Source: Pseudomonadales bacterium
Lineage (GTDB): Bacteria > Pseudomonadota > Gammaproteobacteria > Pseudomonadales > Halieaceae
Direction of reading: 5' to 3'
Assembly: GCA_024234815.1 (NCBI GenBank)
Contig: JACKNO010000004.1
Location: forward strand, 1-64,000
Length of the DNA stretch: 64,000 bases
Positions 27,580-37,061 of the stretch are shown piece by piece. The translations under genes were made by a program, and so were the position numbers. Under the pieces are notes generated by a model. It had not been told where the DNA came from, made no database searches, and was given only the letters and a program-made list of their open reading frames with translations. Each line of letters opens with the position of its first letter. Position 1 is the stretch's first letter.

Positions 27580-27987
27580 TCAGATTGCGGCCACAAGCGC
27601 GGGCTGTTGCAGCTTCGCAACTTGCTCTTCCACCGGCTCCAGGGTCACGTAAACCCTCGTGCCGCGCATTTTCACTTTCGTATGAACGTAGTAGGTGGTG
27701 CCGGCCTTGAGTTCCAGGGTCAGCGGCTCGGTGCCTGGCATGCTGGTACTCAGCGTGTATTGGCCCAGCGGGCCTGCAGCGACTACCACGGCGTCGGGGG
27801 TCAGCCTGCCCAGGCTGCTGTCATTGACATGGACGTCCAGTCCCAGTCGCCTGGTTTTTGCCGACTCGTCGGCCCTGTATATGACTACGGTGGCTGTTGC
27901 GGCCGATTCCTGTTCGGCCGCGACCGACTGGGAAAAACTGAGAGTGGCTACCAGGGCAAAGGCTATGGCGAAAGTTGTCTTGAACAT
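27580..27987 (-). CDS. Small exported protein with DUF2846-like beta domain
   Basis: 135 residues. Signal peptide FAIAFALVATLSFSQSVAA. The mature part reads ATVVIYRADES, LGLDVHVNDSSLGRL, GQYTLSTSMPGTEPLTLELKAGTTYYVHTKV, which follows the DUF2846 pattern (short beta sandwich with an aspartate-containing strand and a YY pair). No lipobox is present, so a soluble periplasmic protein is expected. The role is unknown. It has its own terminator and stands alone between the methyltransferase and the M6 protease genes. Confidence 0.72.
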   Translation of the reverse strand: MFKTTFAIAFALVATLSFSQSVAAEQESAATATVVIYRADESAKTRRLGLDVHVNDSSLGRLTPDAVVVAAGPLGQYTLSTSMPGTEPLTLELKAGTTYYVHTKVKMRGTRVYVTLEPVEEQVAKLQQPALVAAI

Positions 27988-28061
27988 TGTGTGACCTCAG
28001 TTGAGTTGGTTTGGTGGTTATACGACCGCCAGTTGCAACTGGTTCACTTTGGGAGAATAAA

Positions 28062-30914
28062 TTATTCGGGTGAGAGGGGTCTCCCCGCGCTGTTCAGGAC
28101 GGGCTTGCTGTCTGTGCTGTCGTCCGGGCCCGGGCATTGCCCGGGTGACGGGCACTGCCAGCGATAGCTTACCCGTACCCGGGTGCCGGCGGGACTGTCC
28201 GCTGAGGGCGGACTCAGCTCGAACGAAAAGCCGTTGCCAGGGATGTTGGCCCCGCCGAAAGGCAACCGCGGGTTCAGGTAACGGGAGGACTCGGTGTCAT
28301 CGAAGCCGGAAGAAGCGGCGAAAGGCCGGGTTCCCGAGCGCGTCATCACGCCGTCGACGCCCCGGTAGGTTTCCAGTCCGCTGGCGAACTCATCAAGCGC
28401 AAACGGAGCGTCCGCCGAGTGAAAATCGCGCAGGCTGTTGTCCGCGAGTCGGTACTGGACTTCGCCCTCGCGCAGGCGCAAATCAAACAGGCTGCCGCCG
28501 GATTTTCTCGCATTCTGGTCGGCCCCGGGCAACAGCTCATTGACGATAGTGTAGCCGTACATCAGCTCGCGTCCGTTCCAGGAAAGCCCTTCCATGGGAG
28601 GCGCGCCATCAAGCTGCAGGCTTGCGCAGTCGGCGCGGTCTGATTCGCTGACATCACTGGGATAGTAGTCAGGGCGTCGCTGAAAACACATGGTTTTCAG
28701 GAAGCCTTCTCGCAGCAGTGGCTGGGCATCGTCATCAAACTCCCAGGCAGTCCAGCCTTTCTCATCCTCGCTGAAATGTTTTGCTGGCATTGCGTCCAGG
28801 CGGAATTCCTGCGGATTGGAATCGACGACAAGCAGGAAGCCGTTGCCGGGTCCGAACTCGGCGGGTTCATTCTGGCTCCACAGGTATTCGCCGTTGTAGT
28901 ACCACATCAGCAGCCCCGGCCGGTAATTCACATTCAGTGCCTGCATCTCACCGTCGGGGCTGGGATAGAACATAAAGGCCGGTTCAGTCAGGGCGCGATC
29001 GTAATTGGTGCCGCTGGCATAGGTGGCGTAGGGGTCGCGGTATTCCAGCAGGTAAAAATGTGGCACCGCCAGATGATGGCTTCCTCCCGACAGGGTGAAA
29101 CCATCGCTGTTCCAGCCCTCCAGGGAATCGGCTTCGAAGTTCTCCGTGAAGCCGATGGCCGCTATCGAGACGTTATCCAGCAATGCGCCATTCTCGACAG
29201 AGGCCGTGTCGGTGAAATAGTTGAATCGCAGGGTTGCCTGCTTGCCCCGCAACGACTCAAGGTCGAACGTGGCCGTCACCCACTGGGCTACCTCGCAGGG
29301 ATCACTGGCAGCCTTGCCTTCGGCGAGTTTGTCCTCTGCCAGGGTGCGATCCAGTTTGGGGTCGCACCCCGCTGCGCTCTCCACCTTGCCGTCACCGTCG
29401 CGGTCGCCACTGAGTCCGGTAAAGCCAGGCAGTGAGCCCGCGCCTTCGTGGCCTTTCCCGGCGGGCATGACGGATTGACGGTCGTCCACGGAAGCTTTGT
29501 CAGTGGGCATCAGGCGGGTGAAATTGCGACCGTCGGTAGCAGCCTCGATATAGAGGTAATCCCATTCAGCTTCAATTTCAAACCAGAGGTCAACCGACAG
29601 CAGTAACGGAACCCCGCTCTCGATCCCGGTAAAATCAAACTGTCGTGACAGCTCGCGACGAACATCGTTGCCCTGTCCGCTGTAGATGGCCTGAGCGCCA
29701 TTGGCGGCAGTCAGTGGTCCCAACTCTATATCCCGATATTTGGGTGGCAGAATGATCATCGCCGCGTCGCACAGACCCTTTGCGCTGGGTGTTGACCAGT
29801 CGCTCATGGTTTTCATGTCCAGCGTTCCTGCCACGGCACCGCCGAAAGCGGGTGGCCGCACAACGCATGGTTTGAGCCAGCCCAGTACCATTCTGGACCA
29901 GGTGCTCATTTCCTGCGGCAGCGGCGAGGCGGTAGCGGACATTACCTCCCAGGAGCCGGTGGAATTGCTCGTTGACGCCGCATAGATATCCGGGAGCCCC
30001 AGTGAGTGGCCAAACTCATGGATGAAAGTCGCCGTTCCGGTGTATTCGTCCTGCATATTGTAGTCGGCCACCCAGAGTCCGTTGCCCAGGGGTACGCCGC
30101 CGCGCGGGTTTGCGGTGCCGTCAATAATCGGGCCTTCACCAAGATTTCCCGACAGGGTATCCCGGTGCGGCCAGATACGGTCTGCGCATGCCTGCTCCGC
30201 CCCGGTGAGCGAGTTGAATGCGTCACGCGGCGAGTTGGGGGTCAGCTTTTCATCGAGTTTATACAAGCCGTGACACGAAGCCTGGCCCTTGCCGGCAACG
30301 ATCATCACCAGGTGATCCAGGTAACCGTCCGGTTCGTCGCGATTGCCATCCCCATCGAAGTCCCGCGGATCCCACTGGTCGTAGTCGCGCCAGGGGAAGT
30401 CCGGATCACGGCGATAAGCGGCAAGGATGGCGTCTTCCACCAGTTGGCCTCCCCGTTCATCCGCGCGCCAGTTGCCGTCGCTCATCTGCACCGGCCTGCC
30501 GTAATAGTCCAGCGGCTTGTCCAGTTCCACGGTGGGGAGTATGTCGCCTGTCACGTTGTACCTGCCGCGCGACTGGTGACGGAAATAGTCGGACAGGGTG
30601 CCTGGCTCTGGCGCGTCGACACCTCCTCCAAACAGCTCCTGTGTAAAGTATTCGCGGTTCTTGCGATCCTGTTCAGGGTCGCCGGCGAAGCGATCATAGT
30701 GGGTGTCGGAAAAGGCGATCGGCAGGATCAGGAGGCGGTGGGGGCTATCGGGAGCGGCAATGACCGGGGCTATGGCGTCACTTTTTACCTGCGGGTGACC
30801 CAAGCGGTCAAACCTGAAGTCAGAGAGGTTGTCGACCATGGTGGCGCTATCGTCGGCCGCGGCTGCGGTTTGCATAAAACAGGCCAGGATTAGCGCAGAC
30901 AGCGGGTATTTCAT
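28062..30914 (-). CDS. Large secreted M6-family (immune inhibitor A-like) zinc metalloprotease
   Basis: 950 residues from MKYPLSAL at 30914; AAGGA lies 8 nt upstream. Signal peptide LSALILACFMQTAAAA. The catalytic site HEFGHSLGLPD (299-309) is the extended zincin motif of M6 peptidases, and DFDGDGNRDEPDG near 185-197 is a likely calcium loop. After the protease come beta domains with LFDNVSI-like MAM/jelly-roll features (residues 400-620: VDLWFEIEAEWDYLYIEA, QWVTATFDLESLRGKQATLRFNYFTD, LLDNVSIAAIGF) that resemble the carbohydrate- or protein-binding modules of immune inhibitor A. No PEP-CTERM or other C-terminal anchor is seen, so it is likely released. Regulated separately; nothing in the upstream 240 bp was recognised. 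Confidence 0.88.
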   Translation of the reverse strand: MKYPLSALILACFMQTAAAADDSATMVDNLSDFRFDRLGHPQVKSDAIAPVIAAPDSPHRLLILPIAFSDTHYDRFAGDPEQDRKNREYFTQELFGGGVDAPEPGTLSDYFRHQSRGRYNVTGDILPTVELDKPLDYYGRPVQMSDGNWRADERGGQLVEDAILAAYRRDPDFPWRDYDQWDPRDFDGDGNRDEPDGYLDHLVMIVAGKGQASCHGLYKLDEKLTPNSPRDAFNSLTGAEQACADRIWPHRDTLSGNLGEGPIIDGTANPRGGVPLGNGLWVADYNMQDEYTGTATFIHEFGHSLGLPDIYAASTSNSTGSWEVMSATASPLPQEMSTWSRMVLGWLKPCVVRPPAFGGAVAGTLDMKTMSDWSTPSAKGLCDAAMIILPPKYRDIELGPLTAANGAQAIYSGQGNDVRRELSRQFDFTGIESGVPLLLSVDLWFEIEAEWDYLYIEAATDGRNFTRLMPTDKASVDDRQSVMPAGKGHEGAGSLPGFTGLSGDRDGDGKVESAAGCDPKLDRTLAEDKLAEGKAASDPCEVAQWVTATFDLESLRGKQATLRFNYFTDTASVENGALLDNVSIAAIGFTENFEADSLEGWNSDGFTLSGGSHHLAVPHFYLLEYRDPYATYASGTNYDRALTEPAFMFYPSPDGEMQALNVNYRPGLLMWYYNGEYLWSQNEPAEFGPGNGFLLVVDSNPQEFRLDAMPAKHFSEDEKGWTAWEFDDDAQPLLREGFLKTMCFQRRPDYYPSDVSESDRADCASLQLDGAPPMEGLSWNGRELMYGYTIVNELLPGADQNARKSGGSLFDLRLREGEVQYRLADNSLRDFHSADAPFALDEFASGLETYRGVDGVMTRSGTRPFAASSGFDDTESSRYLNPRLPFGGANIPGNGFSFELSPPSADSPAGTRVRVSYRWQCPSPGQCPGPDDSTDSKPVLNSAGRPLSPE

Positions 30915-31179
30915 GAGTTGTCCTTTGCAATTGCTCACACTATTGGGGCTCCGGGCCTGTCCGGGTAGAGATTAGCATAGAGACGCAGGCGGTGCGGCTA
31001 TCCGGGCGACTCCGACACAGACGCAGCGGCAGCCGGGCTGGTACCCGTTTTCCAAAACCCCTATAGTTGCAGAGATGTCAGTTCGACGATCAAGCATGTC
31101 TATAGCGGTGACCGTGTCGCCCGGATTCCCGTTTTCAGGCGGCGCGGCGCCCTCGCCTGTACGCGGACCGAAGTAGGCT

Positions 31180-31707
31180 GTGGGCTGGTCTGCAGTCATC
31201 GCCAACGGTCTTGCCTGGTTTCTGGTGTGGCTGTTTGCACAGGCGGCATGGCACAAATTCGCAACGCCGCGATTCTACCGCCAACTCATGGCCCAATACC
31301 TGGGCCGCGCCGGTAGCAACGTGGCGGTGTGGCTTGTCGCGGCCATCGAAGCGGGAGTTGCGCTTGTGCTGTTGATAAGCCAGTGGCGCTGCGCTGGCCT
31401 GGTGGCGGCTGCCGCTATGCTACTGATCTATTCGAGTCTTATGGCGAGCAGGCTGTGGCAGGGCGATGCCGGGATACAGTGTGGCTGTTCCGGTCCCGAC
31501 TCGGAACTGGTATTAAGCTGGGCACTGGTAATGCGCAACGGCGCCTGTGCGGTTCTTGCCCTGCTGGCCCTGGTGGCTGGCGATACGTCGGGTCCCGGCT
31601 GGCCGGGGGGCCTCGTGTCGATGTTGATCGCGGCGGTCCTGATTTTCGGGTATGTGATTTGTGAGCTGATAATCAGCCAGGCGCAGTGGATGGCGGGGGA
31701 AGGGTGA
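31180..31707 (+). CDS. MauE/DoxX-like membrane protein with CGC motif
   Basis: 175 residues starting at GTG 31180. Four membrane helices are visible (NGLAWFLVWLFAQAAW, VAVWLVAAIEAGVALVLLI, LVAAAAMLLIYSSL, GLVSMLIAAVLIFGYV) plus HKFATPRFYRQLM in the first loop. The motif QCGCSGPDS between helices 3 and 4 is the redox-type CxC seen in the MauE/DoxX family, linked to disulfide or electron delivery in the periplasm. No methylamine genes are near, so the partner is unknown. The stop overlaps the start of matB by one base, implying coupled translation, with no evident functional link. Confidence 0.72.
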   Translation: MGWSAVIANGLAWFLVWLFAQAAWHKFATPRFYRQLMAQYLGRAGSNVAVWLVAAIEAGVALVLLISQWRCAGLVAAAAMLLIYSSLMASRLWQGDAGIQCGCSGPDSELVLSWALVMRNGACAVLALLALVAGDTSGPGWPGGLVSMLIAAVLIFGYVICELIISQAQWMAGEG

Positions 31708-33245
31708 TGACCAACAAGACAGCAAGCGGCGGGCACAATCTCTATCGACAGTTCGAGGCTGAATTTCCCGCCGACCGGCAATCGGTGCTGTTACAGACGG
31801 TTGATGGTCGCAGCTTCTCCTATGCCGATGCCCACCGCGAGTCGGCACGTATTGCGAACTACCTGCTCAGTCTCGGCGCCGTTGCCGGTGACCGTGTCAC
31901 TGTGCAGCTTGAAAAGTCGCCGCAGGCTCTATGGCTATACCTCGCCTGCCTGCGGGCCGGGCTTGTGTACCATCCCCTGAATCCGGCGTACCAGGCGTCT
32001 GAACTTGCCTATTTTGTCGCCGACGCCGAGCCCAGGATCGTGGTTTGCAGCGGGCTTGCCATGCCTCTGTTCAGCTCGCTGGCCGCCGGGGCGGGAGTGG
32101 CCAGGATACTCAGCCTGGAGGCTGATGGGAGCGGCAGCCTCAGCGCCGGCGCGGCGACTTTCCCGGACACCTTTGAAACTGTTGCCCGCGAGCCTGGCGA
32201 TCTGGCAGCGCTCCTTTATTCCTCCGGTACCACCGGGCGGCCAAAAGGCATTATGCTGAGTCATGCCAATCTGGAGAGCAATGGCAGGACACTGGTCAAA
32301 CTGTGGGGGTTCAATGCAAGTGACGTACTCCTGCATGCCCTGCCGGTGTTTCATGTGCACGGCCTTTTCATCGCCTCCCATTGCGTCCTGTTGAGTGGAG
32401 CCAGTATGCGCTGGCTGGAAAAATTTGATGTCGATGAGGTGATGTCGCAACTGCCGCACTGTACTGTGATGATGGGTGTGCCCACCTACTACACGCGCTT
32501 GCTTGCAAACCCGGGATTTGATCGCTCTCGCTGTGGCGCGATGCGCCTGTTTATTTCCGGCTCCGCCCCGCTGCTGGCGGAGACGTTTACCGAGTTTGAA
32601 GCGCGCACGGGGCACAGGATACTGGAGCGCTACGGCATGACGGAAACCGGCATGAATACGTCCAATCCCTTACTGGGTGAACGACGGGCGGGTACCGTGG
32701 GCCTGCCGCTGCCGGATGTAGAGGCCAGGGTGGTGGGCGCCGATGGGGCGGAGCTGCCCGCGGGCGAAACGGGTGGGCTGCAGGTTCGCGGGCCCAATGT
32801 ATTTCCCGGCTACTGGCGGATGCCGGAGAAGACGCGTGAGGATTTCACGGAGGACGGATTTTTCAATACTGGCGACAAGGCGACGATCTCTGCGGACGGT
32901 TACGTATCCATTGTCGGCCGCGCCAAGGACATGATTATCTGCGGCGGTCTCAACGTCTATCCCCGGGAACTGGAGCAGATACTGGATGGCCTGGCAGGTG
33001 TAAAGGAGAGCGCCGTTATCGGCGTGCCGCACGCCGATTTTGGCGAAGCCGTGGTGGCAGTCATCGTTCCCACGGGCGAGTCCGCGCTCTCCGAGAGCGA
33101 GATTATTGAATTCTCCAGGTTGAATATGGCGAATTTCAAAGTGCCCAAGCGCGTGTTTCTGGTGGACCAGTTGCCGCGCAATGCGATGGGCAAGGTGCAG
33201 AAAAATATTCTGCGTGAGCGCTATGCGCAGTGCTGCAATGCCTGA
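31707..33245 (+). CDS. matB: Malonyl-CoA synthetase-like acyl-CoA ligase
   Basis: 512 residues from ATG 31707, preceded by GGGGGAAGGG. AMP-binding motifs are complete: YSSGTTGRPKGIML (P-loop), ERYGMTETGMNTSNPL, GFFNTGDKA, GRAKDMIICGGLNVYP and the catalytic Lys region PRNAMGKVQKN. The segment ERYGMTETGM(x)2SNPL followed by ERRAGTVGLPL is the signature of MatB/ACSF3 malonyl-CoA synthetases, which turn malonate into malonyl-CoA. MatA (decarboxylase) and MatC are not present, so a malonate scavenging or fatty-acid feed role is inferred. A related medium-chain ligase cannot be excluded. Confidence 0.82.
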   Translation: MTNKTASGGHNLYRQFEAEFPADRQSVLLQTVDGRSFSYADAHRESARIANYLLSLGAVAGDRVTVQLEKSPQALWLYLACLRAGLVYHPLNPAYQASELAYFVADAEPRIVVCSGLAMPLFSSLAAGAGVARILSLEADGSGSLSAGAATFPDTFETVAREPGDLAALLYSSGTTGRPKGIMLSHANLESNGRTLVKLWGFNASDVLLHALPVFHVHGLFIASHCVLLSGASMRWLEKFDVDEVMSQLPHCTVMMGVPTYYTRLLANPGFDRSRCGAMRLFISGSAPLLAETFTEFEARTGHRILERYGMTETGMNTSNPLLGERRAGTVGLPLPDVEARVVGADGAELPAGETGGLQVRGPNVFPGYWRMPEKTREDFTEDGFFNTGDKATISADGYVSIVGRAKDMIICGGLNVYPRELEQILDGLAGVKESAVIGVPHADFGEAVVAVIVPTGESALSESEIIEFSRLNMANFKVPKRVFLVDQLPRNAMGKVQKNILRERYAQCCNA

Positions 33246-33313
33246 ACCATGATAGTGATCCAGGCGCTTCAGCTCCACTATGTAGTGAACGAACGGAAAT
33301 ACAGGTGAAAAAA

Positions 33314-34636
33314 ATGAATCCAAAGGCAAGTGCAAGCCCGGGTGTCGCGCTGGCGGGGCTGTTGCTCCTGCTCTGTGGCGCTGTGCAGGCTGCGGACATC
33401 GTAGCGGCAAAGGTTGAACTGACTCCCGCAGAACAGGAAATGATCGCCTGGATAGACGAGCGCGGTGACCAGATGCTGGCGGAACTGGGCAGTCACGTTG
33501 CGATCAACACCGGGACGTCCAACGTGGCGGGTATCAATAGCTACCGGGCTGGACTGGCGGAGGATTTGCAGCGCCTGGGTTTCGCCACACGCGAACACGC
33601 GTCGGCGCCATTTGAGGTGCTCACCTGCGAAGGCGGTGAAGTGGAAATTGCGGATCACCTGGTGGCAACCAGAACCGGCAAGAGTCCCAATCGCATTCTG
33701 CTGAACGGGCATATGGACACGGTATTTCCCGCGGAGGACGAATTCCAGTCACTCACGGTGGAGCCCGACGGCACGCTGCATGGCCCCGGTGTACTGGATA
33801 TGAAAGGCGGAATAGTGGTGATGCTCAATGCACTGCGGGCACTTGAGGTCGCCGGCTACCTGGAGCGGGCCAATCTGACCGTCCTGTTGACCAGCGACGA
33901 GGAAATCGGCTCGCTGGGCTCGCGCGAGCTGATCGAACAGCTTGCCGGCGAACACGATCTGGGCCTGGTATTCGAGGGCACCCGGGATAATCTCATGACG
34001 CGTTCTCGCAAGGGTCTGGGGCAGGTTCGCCTGAAGGTGACCGGGCGCGAGGCACACGCGGGGGCGAAGCATGAGGAGGGAGTCTCGGCAAACCTGGAAC
34101 TCGCACACCAGGTGATTGCCATAGAGCAGCTCACGGATTACGAGTCCAATATCACTGTGAACGTGGGAGTGATGCGCGGCGGTGAAAAGCGCAACACGAT
34201 TCCCGGTTGCGCCGACGCCTATATTGACCTGCGCTATCCGACCGTGGAGGCGGGGCAAGCGCTGGTGGGCGCTATCGATACCATCGCCACGAAACCCCAT
34301 ATCTCAAATCCGGAATACCCCGATGTACCGCGCACAGAGGTCTGGACCCGCCTGCACCGGCCGGTCAAGGACGTGAACCCCGAGGTCGATGCTTTGATCG
34401 CCGAGGCTATGGGTTTGTCGGCCCTGATTGCAGAGCCTGTTGCGGGTGGTATGTATTCCGGCGGTGGTACTGACGGGTCCATTGCCCAGGCGGTGGGGCT
34501 GCCCACCCTGGACAGTCTGGGACTGGATGGTCAGGGTGCTCACTCTTCCCGCGAAACGACCAGCCTGAAGTCCCTGATGGCTCGCACCAAGCTGGCTGCG
34601 GTAATGATCGCCCGGCAGATTGACAAACAACCCTGA
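33314..34636 (+). CDS. Exported M20-family metallopeptidase (carboxypeptidase G2-like)
   Basis: 440 residues. ATG 33314 is used because AGGTG lies 7 nt upstream; a GTG at 33305 would add VKK. Signal peptide SPGVALAGLLLLLCGAVQAA. Zinc-site residues are in NGHMDTVFP (His, catalytic Asp), GVLDMKGG (bridging Asp), TSDEEIGS (general base Glu and ligand), FEGTRD and the C-terminal GQGAHSSRE. The dimerisation lid contains GREAHAGAKHEEGVSANLELAHQV. The layout is that of glutamate carboxypeptidase/CPG2. A periplasmic peptide or folate-type hydrolase is inferred; the substrate is unknown. Ends 11 bp before the convergent SLC13 gene. Confidence 0.87.
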   Translation: MNPKASASPGVALAGLLLLLCGAVQAADIVAAKVELTPAEQEMIAWIDERGDQMLAELGSHVAINTGTSNVAGINSYRAGLAEDLQRLGFATREHASAPFEVLTCEGGEVEIADHLVATRTGKSPNRILLNGHMDTVFPAEDEFQSLTVEPDGTLHGPGVLDMKGGIVVMLNALRALEVAGYLERANLTVLLTSDEEIGSLGSRELIEQLAGEHDLGLVFEGTRDNLMTRSRKGLGQVRLKVTGREAHAGAKHEEGVSANLELAHQVIAIEQLTDYESNITVNVGVMRGGEKRNTIPGCADAYIDLRYPTVEAGQALVGAIDTIATKPHISNPEYPDVPRTEVWTRLHRPVKDVNPEVDALIAEAMGLSALIAEPVAGGMYSGGGTDGSIAQAVGLPTLDSLGLDGQGAHSSRETTSLKSLMARTKLAAVMIARQIDKQP

Positions 34637-34646
34637 GAGCCTCGAG

Positions 34647-36020
34647 CTACCAGTAAAAGACGAACAGCATGACGGAGCCTATAACGCCTGCACCCAGCAG
34701 GTTTAGCACGAACCCCTCGCGCGCCATTTTGCCGGTGGAAATTGTACCGGTACCGTAGACGATCGCGTTGGGTCCCGTGGCCACCGGCAGCATAAAGGCG
34801 AAACTGGCGCTGATCGCCGCAGGTGCCATTAACAGTGCGGGAGGAAGATCAGAACCGACGGCGACCGCGGCGAGTACCGGCATCAGCAACGCTGTCGTGG
34901 CGGTATTGCTGGTCACTTCAGTCAGGAAGGTCACCAGCAGGCATAACCCGAACACCAGCATCGGCGGCGGCAACGTCGCGAAGAAGCCCAGCGACCCGCC
35001 GATCAACTGGTCAAGTCCGGATACCGTAAAGCCCTTGGCCAGAGCGAGACCGCCGGCAAACAGGATCAGCGTGCCCCAGGGCACGGCTTCGGCGGTTTCC
35101 CAGTTCAGCAGGCGTTGACCCCCGCCTTTGCCGTTGGGCACCAGGAACATGATCAGTACCGCCGCCAGGGCGATGCTGGCGTCGTTGATGGCAGGCAAAC
35201 CGATCATATCCGTCCAGCCGCCAAAAGGTTCCTTGCGGAATACCCAGGCCGCAGCAGTGAGGGCGAAGATTGTCAGGGTGCGAATCTCCTCTGGTCGCCA
35301 CGGCCCCAGCTCGGGGAATGTCGTGCTGCCGGTATCGGAAATATTGCGGGTCAGCCACCACGCCATCAACGGCAGCATGATGACGACAATGGGCAGCGTC
35401 CATGTCATCCACTCCAGGAATCCGGGTGTCTCGCCACCGACGCTGTCCAGGACCTGGAGGAAGATCAGGTTAGGTGTAGTGCCAATCGGCGTACCGATAC
35501 CGCCGACACTGGCTGCATAGGCAACCGCCAGTAGCAGCGTGGCGCGAAACTCCGGCGACTCGTTGCTCTCGATCGCCGCCAGCGCGATCGGCACCAGCAT
35601 GAGCGTGGTCGCCACATTGGAAATCCACATGCTCAGCGAAGCCGCCGCGATCATGAACCCGATCACTATCAGGCGCGGTCGCAAGCCGATACGGCGCACG
35701 ATCATGATGGCGATCCTGCGATGGGCGCCGCTGCGCGTTAGCGCGGTTGACAGAAAAAAGCCGCCCATCAGCAGGAGGATAATCGGGCTGCCAATTGCTT
35801 CGCCCAGTTGCCCGGGCGTGATCACACCGAACGCCGGCAGGAAAATGATGGGGATCAGTGATGTGGCCGGGATGGGAATGGGCTCGAAAATCCACCAGAT
35901 GGCGCACCAGACCAGCACGGTGGTAGTGCAGGCGATGTCCATTCCGGCTCCCGAATGCCAACTCATGGCGCCTGAGACCAGTGCCAGCACCGGACCCAGG
36001 ATTGTGGTGAGTATCTTCAT
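34647..36020 (-). CDS. DASS/SLC13-family anion:Na+ symporter
   Basis: 457 residues from MKILTTIL at 36020. Eleven or more membrane helices. Signature features: SIGGIGTPIGTTPNLIF (the SNT Na/anion-binding motif), EVTSNTATTALLMPVLAAVA (second SNT motif) and the helix FMLPVATGPNAIVYGTG. These fit divalent-anion carriers for dicarboxylates, citrate or sulfate. It is the last gene of a minus-strand series starting at the ATP-grasp gene, and lies downstream of hmgA and fahA; uptake of fumarate- or dicarboxylate-like products would suit that setting but is unproven. Confidence 0.88.
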   Translation of the reverse strand: MKILTTILGPVLALVSGAMSWHSGAGMDIACTTTVLVWCAIWWIFEPIPIPATSLIPIIFLPAFGVITPGQLGEAIGSPIILLLMGGFFLSTALTRSGAHRRIAIMIVRRIGLRPRLIVIGFMIAAASLSMWISNVATTLMLVPIALAAIESNESPEFRATLLLAVAYAASVGGIGTPIGTTPNLIFLQVLDSVGGETPGFLEWMTWTLPIVVIMLPLMAWWLTRNISDTGSTTFPELGPWRPEEIRTLTIFALTAAAWVFRKEPFGGWTDMIGLPAINDASIALAAVLIMFLVPNGKGGGQRLLNWETAEAVPWGTLILFAGGLALAKGFTVSGLDQLIGGSLGFFATLPPPMLVFGLCLLVTFLTEVTSNTATTALLMPVLAAVAVGSDLPPALLMAPAAISASFAFMLPVATGPNAIVYGTGTISTGKMAREGFVLNLLGAGVIGSVMLFVFYW

Positions 36021-36102
36021 TATCGCCCTGTGTTTTTTGCCAGCAGTATGCCGGTTGGGCATTCCCTTGTCACTGCGCTGAAGAGCCCGTCGGTGCGGGT
36101 TG

Positions 36103-36996
36103 TCAGGCCCGGGGCGGCAGCTGCACTTTGTTGGCGCGCATCACTATCCAGTTGCCCAGTAAAATTGCCGTCATTCCCAGCAGGGCGGAAAGCGTCCAGG
36201 TGTAAGCTTCCACAAAGGTGGATATCAACAGCGCCACGACGGGAAACAACAGGTTGGCGTAGCCCGCGCGGTCGGCGCCGATGCGGCCGATCAGGGTGAG
36301 ATAGGCCCAGAAGGCGATTACAGAGCCAAACACTGACAGATACAACAGTGACAGCAGGTAGGGGGCTTTCCAATCAACCGCGATCTCCACGCCGCCCAGT
36401 GCCGCCGCGAGATACATTGCCGCTGCACCGTATCCCATGGCCCATGCGTTGGTCACCAGCACCGGGATGTCGTGCTTGCGATTGCGCGCCGCGATGATAT
36501 TGCCGAACGAGGCCAGCGCAGTTCCTGTCAGGCAGTACAACAGCGCAACGAAGTTTCGGTCACTTAAATTCAGGGCCTCCAGTTCAGGCCAGAAAACGGC
36601 AGCCGTCCCCAGCAGCCCGATCAAGCCGCCGAGGACTACCATGGGCTGAATTTTCGACCCCATGAACAATGCGCCGTTGATCACGTTGAACATCATGAGG
36701 GTAGAGAACACAACCGCCACCAGGCCGCTGGCCAGGACTGTTTCGGCGTTATAGACAAAATAGTAGTTGCCGCAGAACAGGCACAGCCCCTGCAACAGCA
36801 AAAAAGGGTGATCCCGCGCGGGAAGCCATGCCCGTTGCCTGCGGTGCAGGAGAAACAGCCAGATGAGCAGGGATGACAGCAAAAATCGATGGGCGATGGA
36901 TGCCATTGGATCAATCGCGCCGAGCTGGTACTTGATGCCGATCCAGGTCGAACCCCAGATGACGACTGTGAGGCCGTATAAAAACGAGTTATTCAA
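36103..36996 (-). CDS. EamA/DMT-family transporter
   Basis: 297 residues with ten membrane helices in two EamA repeats (LTVVIWGSTWIGIKY at the first helix, AFWAYLTLIGRIGADRAGYANLLFPVVALLIS in the second repeat). The start is TTG 36996; the next Met is residue 31, inside the first helix pair, so TTG is required though no ribosome site is obvious. C-terminal tail MRANKVQLPP. The substrate is unknown, amino acids or metabolites being usual. It follows fahA by 65 bp, so it may export or import an intermediate of tyrosine breakdown. Confidence 0.85.
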   Translation of the reverse strand: MNNSFLYGLTVVIWGSTWIGIKYQLGAIDPMASIAHRFLLSSLLIWLFLLHRRQRAWLPARDHPFLLLQGLCLFCGNYYFVYNAETVLASGLVAVVFSTLMMFNVINGALFMGSKIQPMVVLGGLIGLLGTAAVFWPELEALNLSDRNFVALLYCLTGTALASFGNIIAARNRKHDIPVLVTNAWAMGYGAAAMYLAAALGGVEIAVDWKAPYLLSLLYLSVFGSVIAFWAYLTLIGRIGADRAGYANLLFPVVALLISTFVEAYTWTLSALLGMTAILLGNWIVMRANKVQLPPRA

Positions 36997-37061
36997 GAAA
37001 GGCTACTGCCTGTTGGCAAGCGAAAATGAGTGCGCGGGCACATGTCCCATTGATTCCCGGA

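Noticed and set aside
30006..30893. 295-codon plus-strand frame over the M6 protease gene
   Set aside because: Antisense to a convincing protease with the HExxH motif.
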